Part shown: positions 5,924 to 14,181 of the stretch, piece after piece | Layout: every line of letters begins with the position of its first letter | Position numbering within the stretch: position 1 is the first letter of the stretch | Source: Paludibacteraceae bacterium | GTDB lineage: Bacteria; Bacteroidota; Bacteroidia; Bacteroidales; Paludibacteraceae | DNA length: 64,000 nucleotides | Reading direction: 5' to 3' | Assembly (NCBI GenBank): GCA_017478725.1 | Contig: JAFVDD010000034.1 | Coordinates: forward strand, 1 to 64,000 | Position numbers and translations under genes: made by a program | Notes under the pieces: generated by a model | The model's input: the letters and a program-made list of their open reading frames with translations, nothing else | Told to the model about the DNA's origin: nothing | Database searches by the model: none

Positions 5924-8443
5924 ATGAGAAAATTTTTATCCCTTTTCTGCGCTTTAGCAATCGTCTTTAGCGCAAGTGCCGCACCTGTCAGCAAGAAGGA
6001 TGTTCTTGCCAAGAAGGCAGCGAAAAAAGAGATCTGCTCTCAGAAGGTAGCAAAGAAAGCTCCTGCGAAAGCGGTAGAGTTCAAGTCTTTTGACCAGAAG
6101 GCAAAAGCCGGTGCAGTCGCTCTGGCGCCTCGTTTTGCAGAGCGCAAAGCAGCTGTGAAAGGCGTTAAAGTGTTGAAAACAGATGTTGCTAAGGTACAGA
6201 AGGCTAAAAAAGAAACCATTGTCCTTGACACATGGGATGCAGTAGAGTGGGAAGATTGGTGCGATGATCCTGAAGAAGGTTGGTGGCAGATTCAAGCTCA
6301 GAACGATGACTACTATGTATCGCTCTCTAATGTATATAGTGACAAAGCTGCTGGTTCGTATGCATGGGCTGATCTTGATTCCGACTATTGTTTAGTAGTA
6401 CCTCTTGACACAGAGGAGGAAATCTATTTCACCGGCGGTTCTTGCACTATATCTGTTGATGCAGAGGGCGCAGTAACAGTTGCTGGTTCCTTCTCCGGTG
6501 AAGATGGTAATACCTACAACATTAGTATTGAATACAAAGAGGAGCCTATTGAGCCCGGCGACTATGATTTCGTAGCAACAACCGAGACTCACTACTTCTA
6601 TTCTTCGGGAAACGATGTGTATTTCACATTCCGTGATGCCAATAGCAACGTGATTAAATTCGATATTGTTGTAGCAGATAGTCTGGAGGATGTTGAGTTG
6701 GGTAAGACCTATACGCTGGAGGATATGTTGACCAACTATTCCTATGTAGATTATAATGATGTGGAAGCAAGTTTTGTGGCTGCTTCGTTCACGAAGACGA
6801 ACGTAGATAGAACAGAGTATTATACCGCTACTGCAACCGACACCTATGGTCGTATTTTCCACCTGACTTATTCGTTCAAGGCTTCTGAGGCTCTGAATAA
6901 GGATACCATCACCGGCGCAGTTTCTGTTACCGAGGAAGAGTTTTGGTACTGGATTGAATATACGTTTACCGCACAGGATGAGAAGAATGCTATTTCGCTG
7001 AGTATTATGCCGGATGAAGACTATTTCGGCACATGGGAGGCAGGTGATGATATTACCGGTTCCGTACTCAACAAAGCTACCGAGACAACGAGCGACATCT
7101 ACAGCGGCGAGGTTACCATTGCGAAGACCACAGACGGCTTCTCTATCACCGGTGCCGTACTCTGCTTGAACAACACCGAATACACGCTCAATCTGACTTA
7201 CACTAATCCGACCAAGACTCGCACAACTGAACTGACGCTTGGCGGTCTGGAGGTTAATGTGTTCGATGGCGGCTGGCAGCTCAGCGGATTCAACGAGGAT
7301 GAGACTACCTATGTGACTGTAGCGGCTTATACTGACGAGGTTTCCGGCAAGTACGACGAGAACGACCTTGAGTCGAGCTACACCTATATCTATACAGACA
7401 TCGTTTGGGATGAGGATGGTTATTTGGAGAGTGGCAACAAGTTCAAGATGTTGGATGCCGATTTGACGGTTACCTTCAACGAGGCAGACAGCACGCTGAC
7501 GATCACAGGTACGTTCCTTGGCCAGAATGGTGAGGATGTTCCTGAGTTCACGCTCAACCTGAGCGGCAAGATTCCTGCTCCCGAGGTTTCTGATCTGACC
7601 TTCGAGATCTCTGTAAATGAAGCTACCGGTATCAGTGTTCTTCCGTCCAACAATGATCCGTGGGATTACTATTTTGCAAGCGAAGCTCTCTTCGAATCTT
7701 ATGGCGCAGATGGTATTGCAGAGGCAATCTATGGAAATTATGGCAACCAGTATGCAGTTACCGGAGCACAGACCTGGGCTTGGGACGATGAAGAACTGTT
7801 GTATTATTGCGGCGACGGCGGTACCTTCTATATCGTAGTATGGGGTTCCGGAGAGAGAAACATCACGACCGAGGCTGCTTCTCAGGTGTTTGAGATAGAA
7901 GGCAGCAGTGATGGTTGCACCCAGTATGACGGAACAGAAGACTTCAATGTCAATTTCGCAAGCTATACTATTGATGACCGCTATCTGGCATCCTATGGCT
8001 TGTTGTTCATCGAGGGTCAGAATGAGGATGGTACATACATCTCTCTCGAACTCTGGTTGCCGGAAAATGCTACAGATCTTGTAGCCGGTGAGTATGCAGT
8101 TTCTGTTGAGGAGCAAGTACCGCAGACAGTTACTGCCGGAGAACTTGACTTGACCGAAGGTAATATCTACGGTTCCTTCGCAGGCAATCTGACATCTCAA
8201 GGTATCAGTATTCCTCTGTGGTTGCTTATCGACGGCAAGGTAGTTGTAAACGATGACCTCTCTATTGACGTTGATGCAGTTAACTGCCCTGGTGCTGCCA
8301 TTAAGTGCCATCTGGGAGTAAGCAGCGAGGCTATCGACCATGTTGATGCCAAGGCTGCTGCCACCAAGTGCTTCGTAAACGGCGCGCTCGTCATCGAGAA
8401 GAACGGCGTGAAGTATAACGCTCAGGGTGCAGTTGTAAAATGA
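5924..8443 (+). CDS. Large secreted modular protein, Lys/Ala-rich N-terminus, T9SS-like C-terminal tag
   Basis: 839 aa with Sec signal peptide (MRKFLSLFCALAIVFSASAA). Directly after it, residues ~22-95 are strongly basic and rich in K and A (KKAAKKE, KVAKKAPAK, VAKVQKAKKE), unlike the acidic remainder. Residues ~434-550 form a ~110-residue module (GGWQLSGF, YVTVAAYTDEVSGKY, LTVTFN, LTITGTF). The same module occurs in the 11093 protein and twice in the 14182 protein. Residues ~670-795 form a second module shared with the 14182 protein (FNVNFASYTIDDRYL versus FIVNFAEYTVDSDYL). The tag starts at about residue 801 (EAIDHVDAK). No enzyme motif is visible; a surface or adhesive role is inference. 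Confidence 0.8.
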   Translation: MRKFLSLFCALAIVFSASAAPVSKKDVLAKKAAKKEICSQKVAKKAPAKAVEFKSFDQKAKAGAVALAPRFAERKAAVKGVKVLKTDVAKVQKAKKETIVLDTWDAVEWEDWCDDPEEGWWQIQAQNDDYYVSLSNVYSDKAAGSYAWADLDSDYCLVVPLDTEEEIYFTGGSCTISVDAEGAVTVAGSFSGEDGNTYNISIEYKEEPIEPGDYDFVATTETHYFYSSGNDVYFTFRDANSNVIKFDIVVADSLEDVELGKTYTLEDMLTNYSYVDYNDVEASFVAASFTKTNVDRTEYYTATATDTYGRIFHLTYSFKASEALNKDTITGAVSVTEEEFWYWIEYTFTAQDEKNAISLSIMPDEDYFGTWEAGDDITGSVLNKATETTSDIYSGEVTIAKTTDGFSITGAVLCLNNTEYTLNLTYTNPTKTRTTELTLGGLEVNVFDGGWQLSGFNEDETTYVTVAAYTDEVSGKYDENDLESSYTYIYTDIVWDEDGYLESGNKFKMLDADLTVTFNEADSTLTITGTFLGQNGEDVPEFTLNLSGKIPAPEVSDLTFEISVNEATGISVLPSNNDPWDYYFASEALFESYGADGIAEAIYGNYGNQYAVTGAQTWAWDDEELLYYCGDGGTFYIVVWGSGERNITTEAASQVFEIEGSSDGCTQYDGTEDFNVNFASYTIDDRYLASYGLLFIEGQNEDGTYISLELWLPENATDLVAGEYAVSVEEQVPQTVTAGELDLTEGNIYGSFAGNLTSQGISIPLWLLIDGKVVVNDDLSIDVDAVNCPGAAIKCHLGVSSEAIDHVDAKAAATKCFVNGALVIEKNGVKYNAQGAVVK

Positions 8444-8468
8444 AAATTGAAAACTGAAAAGTGAAATA
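8441..8468 (+). repeat. Heptanucleotide array (TGAAAAN) starting at the stop codon
   Basis: TGAAAAT, TGAAAAC, TGAAAAG, TGAAATA. The first unit begins with the TGA stop of the 5924 gene, and each following unit again carries a TGA in a different frame. Confidence 0.8.
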
Positions 8469-8513
8469 ATCCGTGTTAATCTCTCCGCCGGAGTTTTACT
8501 CCGTCTGGAACAG

Positions 8514-8551
8514 AAAACGAGAGTGTGTCAACGGCACACTCTCGTTTTTTT
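8514..8551 (+). terminator. Rho-independent terminator after the 5924 gene
   Basis: CGAGAGTGTG pairs with CACACTCTCG around a 7-nt loop, followed by seven T. Confidence 0.9.
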
Positions 8552-8567
8552 GTTTGTCCTCAATGCC

Positions 8568-8618
8568 CTAAAACGCTTCAAAAAGTTCCCTGATGTATTT
8601 TTCTAAGCCAATCTCAGT
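8568..8618 (-). pseudogene. Possible C-terminal scrap of the broken HEPN gene
   Basis: On the minus strand this reads TEIGLEKYIRELFEAF and then a stop. It resembles the usual charged helix ending HEPN proteins and sits on the far side of the 11-bp array from the HEPN N-terminus. The identification rests on position and composition only. Confidence 0.3.
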
Positions 8619-8624
8619 TCAATA

Positions 8625-8683
8625 TCGGATCAGTATCGGGTCAATATCGGGTCAATAACGTGACCATCTCGCGACCACTACGG
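8625..8683 (+). repeat. 11-bp periodic array, six units, in a gene scar
   Basis: TCGG at 8625, 8636 and 8647. In-phase degenerate cores follow at 8658 (ACGT), 8669 (TCGC) and 8680 (ACGG). The array lies exactly where the HEPN reading frame ends. Confidence 0.85.
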
Positions 8684-8744
8684 TCTGTCCTTTTTCTCTT
8701 TCTAAACCGACAATAATCTGTCTTTCTTCATCATTCAGGCTCAT
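8652..8744 (-). pseudogene. Truncated HEPN-domain toxin gene (MntX/HEPT-like)
   Basis: A 30-residue frame starting MSLNDEERQIIVGLEREKGQ. This is the characteristic beginning of HEPN-domain proteins that pair with minimal nucleotidyltransferases. The start codon overlaps the nucleotidyltransferase stop (ATGA), the usual operon arrangement of these toxin-antitoxin pairs. After ~20 residues the similarity ends inside the 11-bp array and a TGA follows. A complete HEPN partner is ~130 residues, so most of the toxin, including any RX4-6H active site, is absent. Confidence 0.7.
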
Positions 8745-9064
8745 ATCAATTCGATTTTATCTTGTTCAACATTCTTGTAGAAAGGCAGGAAACTCATTTT
8801 CTCCCATTCTTTCATGGTGTATGTATGTACGCTGAAATATTGCCCGAGGCTGAATCCCAGTTCCATGAGCGGGTAGGAGATAGTAGCAAAATCCACATCC
8901 TCCTGATGCGAGCGGTTAAGCAGTACAAGCAGGTCCCAGTCTGAGTCTTTACGGTTATCCCCGCGCGCACGCGAACCGTATAGCAGCAAGTGGCTGCCAC
9001 GGGGGATTAGTTGCTTGCCAACCGTTTTGATTTGCGACAATATGTTACTATCTTGCGATGCCAT
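8741..9064 (-). CDS. Minimal nucleotidyltransferase (MntA-type antitoxin)
   Basis: 107 aa. The polymerase-beta-like core is complete: YGSRARGD (G30-S31) followed by DSDWDLLV, giving the two metal-binding aspartates D42 and D44. Such proteins AMPylate and silence a HEPN RNase toxin encoded next to them. Here the partner directly downstream is truncated, so the antitoxin is apparently orphaned, either a relic or serving another target. It has its own promoter at 9092-9124. The family assignment is firm; activity is not shown. Confidence 0.85.
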   Translation of the reverse strand: MASQDSNILSQIKTVGKQLIPRGSHLLLYGSRARGDNRKDSDWDLLVLLNRSHQEDVDFATISYPLMELGFSLGQYFSVHTYTMKEWEKMSFLPFYKNVEQDKIELI

Positions 9065-9091
9065 TTATCAAGCTTCTATACAATTTTCCGC

Positions 9092-9124
9092 TGCAAAGTT
9101 ACAACAAATATTTGAAATCGCAAA
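9092..9124 (-). promoter_or_regulatory. Bacteroidetes-type promoter for the nucleotidyltransferase gene
   Basis: On the minus strand TTG, ~20 bp, TAACTTTG. The -33 region lies in a stretch with two copies of CGCAAAATCTTTT. Confidence 0.65.
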
Positions 9125-9172
9125 ATCTTTTTTGCCAAATCTTCGTAAAATCGCAAAATCTTTTGCTATACC

Positions 9173-10513
9173 TCACTGTCTGTCCTTCAAAAATCGCTTG
9201 AGCAAAAAGGCAAGGAAATAGGGGAAAGTATAGAACTGACCATTCCAGCCAATGTTCTTATATCCAAACTTAACACCGTATTTTATGTCCGAATAAGAAT
9301 CCCATTTAATCAGATTGTTTAGCGAAACTGTAGCGCCATCTTTGGCTTTCACCTCTACCGGAATCAGTGAATCCGCATCCCGCACAAAGAAATCCATCTC
9401 CAGCGAGGGGTTATCATGTTTATAGAAATAGAGTTGCTCATAGCCGGACTTACGCAGCATTTCTCCCACTATATTTTCATAAATGGCACCCTTATAGGTT
9501 CCGAAATTCCGGTTGGCTCGCAAATCCTCCTGAGCTTCCTCGTCCAATGAGGCAATCAGTAATCCCGTGTCATGGTAATAGAGTTTATAATTGTCTGGAT
9601 TATAATTACCTTTCAGCGGAAGTTCCACATTGTTCAGGCAGTAGCACACATGGACCACGCCCGCCTGTTTCAGCCACTCCACCGATCCGATATACTCTCT
9701 GTTACGGGCTCCTTTGGCTATCTTGGTAATCTGGTATTTCTTGTTCTCCTTTGCCAGAAACGTAGATATATGGCTATACACAGCCAGTATTTTTGCTTTG
9801 TCTGTCTGTGAGGCATATTTGGTAATATCCTCTTCGTAGTCTTTCAACAGTTGGCGTTGCAGTTTAAGCGTGCCTTCAAAATTACCTTTGTCAATGTATG
9901 TTTTCACCACCTCGGGCATGCCTCCTATTGTCATATAGTCGCGAAAAATATCCATCATCGTGTCTATTTCCAGTTGCGAGAATGGCTTTATATCGTGCAT
10001 GTGTTGATACAGATTCTCTATCTGTTCGCGAGAATAGCCTTTCGCCCAGAGGAACTCTTCAAAATCCATGGAATACATCTCATAGTCCTCTTTGAAACCA
10101 ACCGCGTTGGACTCAATCTCTTCATAATAAATCCCCATTAGCGATCCGGAGCATATTACATCATACTGCCCGTCCTGACAGAAAGACTTAAGCGAGGTAG
10201 CGCAATCAGGACATTTCTGTAATTCGTCAAAGAAAATGAGCGTCTTACCGGGTATGAATTGCCAAGATGGTTCGAGTAATGAGATATTTTTGATGATGGT
10301 ATCTACCTCATAACCATTTTCAAATATAGATCTGAATTTCTTTTGAAGTACAAAATTGATCTCTATCACAGAGACATAGTTAGCTCTTCCGAAGGCTCGA
10401 ATAGACTCAGTTTTACCAATCTGGCGTGCTCCCTTTACTATCAAAGGTTTCCGTTCCGGATTCTTTTTCCATTCATCCAGGAACGTATCTATCTTTCTTT
10501 CAAGCATTTCCAT
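9173..10513 (-). CDS. AAA ATPase with DUF4143 (AAA_14) domain
   Basis: 446 aa. The N-terminal ATPase has the P-loop GARQIGKT (28-35) and Walker B LIFFDEL (~100), with CSGSLMG sensor sequence. The C-terminal DUF4143 region ends in a PD-(D/E)XK-like stretch, MDFFVRDADSLIPVEVKAK, with the D...EVK spacing of the restriction-endonuclease fold. Proteins of this type are common, often in mobile or defence-linked regions of Bacteroidales, and their cellular role is unknown. It is a single-gene unit with its own promoter at 10600. It is not part of the secreted-protein cluster around it, and with the nucleotidyltransferase forms a small accessory island. Confidence 0.85.
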   Translation of the reverse strand: MEMLERKIDTFLDEWKKNPERKPLIVKGARQIGKTESIRAFGRANYVSVIEINFVLQKKFRSIFENGYEVDTIIKNISLLEPSWQFIPGKTLIFFDELQKCPDCATSLKSFCQDGQYDVICSGSLMGIYYEEIESNAVGFKEDYEMYSMDFEEFLWAKGYSREQIENLYQHMHDIKPFSQLEIDTMMDIFRDYMTIGGMPEVVKTYIDKGNFEGTLKLQRQLLKDYEEDITKYASQTDKAKILAVYSHISTFLAKENKKYQITKIAKGARNREYIGSVEWLKQAGVVHVCYCLNNVELPLKGNYNPDNYKLYYHDTGLLIASLDEEAQEDLRANRNFGTYKGAIYENIVGEMLRKSGYEQLYFYKHDNPSLEMDFFVRDADSLIPVEVKAKDGATVSLNNLIKWDSYSDIKYGVKFGYKNIGWNGQFYTFPYFLAFLLKRFLKDRQ

Positions 10514-10599
10514 CGTTTAAATCACATTATTTGTCACTAATTCTGCTATAAAATCACATTTTTTGACCTGTTATAAGTGCCAAAAATCACATTTTCGGT

Positions 10600-10632
10600 A
10601 CAAAGGTACACTTTTCTATCGAATTATGCAAG
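10600..10632 (-). promoter_or_regulatory. Bacteroidetes-type promoter for the AAA/DUF4143 gene
   Basis: On the minus strand TTG, 20 bp, TACCTTTG. The remaining DNA to 10960 is A/T-rich with a TATA-alternating stretch near 10720 and no gene. Confidence 0.7.
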
Positions 10633-10770
10633 AAAAAAATACACATTTCCATCATTTTGTTCAAAATCATTGTACTTTTTTGTCCAATATGCGTAAAATC
10701 GCAAAATCTGTGACCCTATATACATTATATATATGCGCCTATACGCACGCGCATGTATAATTACGGTTCA

Positions 10771-10842
10771 CAAATTTTTTATCATTTTGGGTAATTTTGG
10801 ACGTAAATAGAAACATCCACCTCACGAATGTTTTTTCTAAAT
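10771..10842 (+). repeat. ~70-bp dispersed repeat, copy 1 (second copy 15586-15656)
   Basis: Both copies read AAATTTTTTATnATTTTGG, GTAATTTTGGAC (or GATAATTTTGGAC), then a C-rich CCnCCTCAC segment and a T run. Each lies upstream of a plus-strand promoter (10966 and 15678). Confidence 0.6.
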
Positions 10843-10965
10843 TATAGAGCGAACATTAGTAAGTTTCTATGGAATAAAAGACATTACGTTGTGCATATTG
10901 CCAAAATTCTTATTTTTTGTCATATTAGTCTTGCAAAATGTAATTATTTTTACGATTTTGTGTCG

Positions 10966-11004
10966 TTTTTGTTTCGTAATTCGAAAAAAAGTAGTACTTT
11001 TGCA
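10966..11004 (+). promoter_or_regulatory. Bacteroidetes-type promoter for the 11093 gene
   Basis: TACTTTTG at 10995, a TTTTTG ~23 bp upstream, and the same AAAAAAAGTAGTAC context seen at 15690. Confidence 0.65.
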
Positions 11005-11029
11005 ACTTAAACAACAAGTTTGCTACGTG

Positions 11030-11092
11030 CTCACTTATTTATTAATTAGAAATTAATACAATCCACTTATTTATTAACTAAATTTTTAAGGT
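11030..11092 (+). promoter_or_regulatory. Conserved 5' leader shared with the 5924 gene
   Basis: CTCACTTATTTATT occurs at 11030 and again as CCACTTATTTATT near 11063, followed by AACTAAATTTTTAAGGT directly before the ATG. The CACTTATTTATT core also follows the stop codons of the 11093 and 14182 genes (14113 and 15499). Confidence 0.65.
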
Positions 11093-14000
11093 ATGCAGAA
11101 ATTTACTTCTATCCTTTGCGCTCTGATGGTATTACTGAGCGTGAATGCTGCCCCGCAGTTGAAGCCCTTAGCCAACGATGCTAAACTAGCTAAGATTGAA
11201 AAGACTGATGCAGCAAAACAGGAGAAACTTTCGTCCGAAAAACAAATTAGAAAATTTGTAAAGGGCGAACAGGCTCCCGCTATTAATCGTGCCAAATCTC
11301 CTAAGGCTAAAGTCGCAGATGCTATTGCAATCGTAATCACAGATGCCAAATTGAATGATTACACAGATGATAGTGAACCTGTATGGCAGATTGAGGGAGA
11401 AACAGCAGATGGTATTTTTGTCGGGTTGCTTTGCAATTCTGCTTCGATTGCCGGGCATTTCACTACAACTGACTTTGATGATTATTATTCATATGTAGGA
11501 ATGGATGAAGAATACTATGATTTAACCAATGCCGACTTGACTGTAACTTATACCGATGGTATTGCTCACGTTACAGGTTCTTTTGTCGGTTTAGGTGAAG
11601 AGAACGAAGTAGAACAAGCATTTACTTTTGATATTACGACTGCTGCTCCTATAAAATGGAACCTCTTGGGTAAGGCTACGGTTACAGCGACGTATTTGGC
11701 TATGTTCACAAGTGCTACAGAGCAAGTGGATACACTAAATGTCTATGAGAACGAAGATGCAAAAGGCGTATACAAAATTGATAATGCTTTAGTTGCATCC
11801 GGTGCCCCGATTATTATCTATGCGCAAGATCCCGAGTTGGTATATATTCTTCCGACCGATTTGGCATTTTACAATTCTTCGTATGGCTATGTGATGATTA
11901 GATCTAGAGGTGGTTACTATATAGATTATTATGGTGTTTCAGCCGAGATAGTAGCAGCGAATTTTGGAACTGGTACAGATTATTGGGGGAAAAAGGTAAA
12001 GAATATAATTACTTTCTCCGAAGATGCTATTAGTGCCGGTTTTTCGGCGTACAATGGTGGCACGTGGTGGGGTGGTAAGCGTTTCATCGTAGAACTGCCC
12101 GACTTGGTCGCTCCGACTATCACAGCAGTCAATGATTTCTCAATTGGCGGTACCAAGGCTATCGTTGAAGTCGTTGCCGATGACGATGCAGATGTAGTTG
12201 ATAGTCTTACATTCACCGTTAAAAACGGCGAGACCGTGATTCTTGAGAATGCGAAGACCACTGATGGCAAACTAACCATTACCGGCTTGACTGTTTCTAC
12301 CACCTACAACTTGACCCTTATAGCGACCGATCGCACGGGTAAGTCAAGCGAGGCGTTTGCATTCACCCTCACAACCGGCGCTACCGACGATGACCAGGCA
12401 CCTGTACTTACCAAGGCTGAACTCAAGGAAGTTTCCGACAAGTGGGCTACTATTGAGGTGGCTGCTACCGACAATGTCACCGCTGCTGCCGACATCGTGT
12501 ATGTGGTTACTTTTGCAGATGCTACCACAGTTACTCTCACGGCGGAGGAAGGTCTAATCAAACTGACCGGCTTGACCCCCGAGACCGCTTATGCCGTTAC
12601 AGTGACAGCGAAAGATGAGGCTGACAACAGCAGTGCCGCATCCGAGACAATCAATTTCACTACTTTGGAAATTATTCCTATTGTAATGAACATTGACTGG
12701 ATTCAAGCGCAGTATTATGCCAATTATAGTTCTGCCGGAGCCTATGATTTCGAAATCGGCTACTGGGAAGGCGATAACAACTATGTCATATTCGACACTT
12801 ATACAAAGAAGAGTAATGCCATCTCGGGTACATGGTCTACAGCAGACGGAACCATCGCAGCAAACTATTCCAGTATTAAATATAACGGCGCATCCATAAA
12901 GGTCGTTTCTGCAACACAAACCTTGGTGTTTGTGAGCCTGGATGAGACCACTAACCAAGCTACCTACAATGCTTCGTTCGAAGTAATGGGTGACGACGGC
13001 AACCTTTATAAGGGCGCTTATACAACTGAAGTACGGACATTCTACAAATCAGGCAATAATAGTTATTACCAGTCCATGGAAGGCGAATTGCCTGATACAA
13101 AGGCTCCTACGTTGAGCAATGCATCTGCTACAATCGGTGCAGACTTCACTTCGGCAACCATCACCGTCCGCGCTACCGATAATGAGACGGCTACCGCAAG
13201 CATCAAAGTGGAACTGCAACTGGAGGACGGCACTAAGGTGGCTGATTTCACCTACAGCAGCTACCAGTTCTCGGCATCTGTAACCGATCTGACGCCCAAC
13301 ACGGAATATACGTACTACATCGCTGCCGAGGATGAGGCAGGAAACAAGACAGCAGCAGCCGATCGTCTGAAAGTAACATTCAAAACTGCTGATGAGAAAG
13401 CTCCTACTATTTCAACTGTTACGGCATCAGATATAACAGAGAATAGTGCTACTATTACTGTTCATGCTACTGACAATATTTCAAAGGATAAACTTACAGT
13501 ATATATTTCTTCTAAAGAAGATGGAAGTGATAACCTCGGTAACTTGGCATTGGAATCTTCAATGAAATATACCGGAACTATCACTGGTCTTGAGGCAGGA
13601 ACAAAGTATGACTTATTTGCCATCGTAAAAGATGAAGCCGGTAATGTTGCCAATAAAACTGTATCGTTTACAACTCTTACGGCTAACAATGCTCCTGTAA
13701 TCGGTGAAATCGTTGCTACTCCGACAGTTGACGGTGCAACCGTTACTATAGTGGCAACAGACGACAACACTGCCGCTGCAGATCTGACTGTAATTATTCA
13801 GGATGCTGACCAACTTGAGGTAGCTGATGCTACACTCAATGCCACTACCGGTCTCTTCGAGGCTACTATTACCGGTCTGACGGCTAATACAGAGTACACC
13901 TTCACTGTTTGGGTATTCGACGAGGCATACAAGTATGCGTCCCAGTCGTTCACATTCACCACGCTGGCTGACACTCCTCAGGCTATCGACAATACCAATG

Positions 14001-14095
14001 CCGCTATGAAAGCTACCAAACGTATTGAAAACGGTACTTTGGTAATCATCAAAAATGGTGCTAAATACAACGCTCTCGGTGAGGCTGTTCGCTAA
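11093..14095 (+). CDS. Large secreted protein with fibronectin-III-like repeats and T9SS-like C-terminal tag
   Basis: 1000 aa, Sec signal peptide (MQKFTSILCALMVLLSVNAA), then a basic K-rich stretch to about residue 75. Residues ~83-185 are the module shared with the 5924 and 14182 proteins. From ~339 to ~955 run about five Fn3/Big-like repeats with the recurring lines ITGLT...TYNLTLIATDRTGKSSEAF, TAKDEADNSSAAS, AAEDEAGNKT and VKDEAGNVAN. An unrelated ~130-residue beta domain (~525-660) lies between them. The tag begins near 962 (QAIDNTNAAMKATKR). No catalytic motif is seen; an extended surface filament or adhesin is the natural reading, which is inference. Its leader matches that of the 5924 gene. 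Confidence 0.8.
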   Translation: MQKFTSILCALMVLLSVNAAPQLKPLANDAKLAKIEKTDAAKQEKLSSEKQIRKFVKGEQAPAINRAKSPKAKVADAIAIVITDAKLNDYTDDSEPVWQIEGETADGIFVGLLCNSASIAGHFTTTDFDDYYSYVGMDEEYYDLTNADLTVTYTDGIAHVTGSFVGLGEENEVEQAFTFDITTAAPIKWNLLGKATVTATYLAMFTSATEQVDTLNVYENEDAKGVYKIDNALVASGAPIIIYAQDPELVYILPTDLAFYNSSYGYVMIRSRGGYYIDYYGVSAEIVAANFGTGTDYWGKKVKNIITFSEDAISAGFSAYNGGTWWGGKRFIVELPDLVAPTITAVNDFSIGGTKAIVEVVADDDADVVDSLTFTVKNGETVILENAKTTDGKLTITGLTVSTTYNLTLIATDRTGKSSEAFAFTLTTGATDDDQAPVLTKAELKEVSDKWATIEVAATDNVTAAADIVYVVTFADATTVTLTAEEGLIKLTGLTPETAYAVTVTAKDEADNSSAASETINFTTLEIIPIVMNIDWIQAQYYANYSSAGAYDFEIGYWEGDNNYVIFDTYTKKSNAISGTWSTADGTIAANYSSIKYNGASIKVVSATQTLVFVSLDETTNQATYNASFEVMGDDGNLYKGAYTTEVRTFYKSGNNSYYQSMEGELPDTKAPTLSNASATIGADFTSATITVRATDNETATASIKVELQLEDGTKVADFTYSSYQFSASVTDLTPNTEYTYYIAAEDEAGNKTAAADRLKVTFKTADEKAPTISTVTASDITENSATITVHATDNISKDKLTVYISSKEDGSDNLGNLALESSMKYTGTITGLEAGTKYDLFAIVKDEAGNVANKTVSFTTLTANNAPVIGEIVATPTVDGATVTIVATDDNTAAADLTVIIQDADQLEVADATLNATTGLFEATITGLTANTEYTFTVWVFDEAYKYASQSFTFTTLADTPQAIDNTNAAMKATKRIENGTLVIIKNGAKYNALGEAVR

Positions 14096-14129
14096 TCCGA
14101 CAACGTGATATTCACTTATTTATTCGCGG

Positions 14130-14166
14130 GTAGGGAGTTGCCTCTCGGCAGCTCCCTGCTTTTTTT
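14130..14166 (+). terminator. Rho-independent terminator after the 11093 gene
   Basis: GGGAGTTGCC pairs with GGCAGCTCCC (one G-T pair), 4-nt loop, then T7. It leaves only 15 nt before the next ATG, so the 14182 gene is either read through or uses a promoter I did not find. Confidence 0.85.
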
Positions 14167-14181
14167 CTAAACAAGCGTATT

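Noticed and set aside
6392..8341. 649-codon open frame on the minus strand, opposite the 5924 gene
   Set aside because: It has no start context, promoter or recognisable domain and lies entirely within the well-supported secreted protein gene. The long antisense frame follows from its biased codon use. The same holds for 3374-4330, 4544-5416 and 23175-24593.
8741..10513. Defence island made of the nucleotidyltransferase and the AAA/DUF4143 ATPase
   Set aside because: The two genes have separate promoters, the toxin partner is destroyed, and no nuclease, integrase or other defence gene is adjacent; accessory DNA is as far as the evidence goes.
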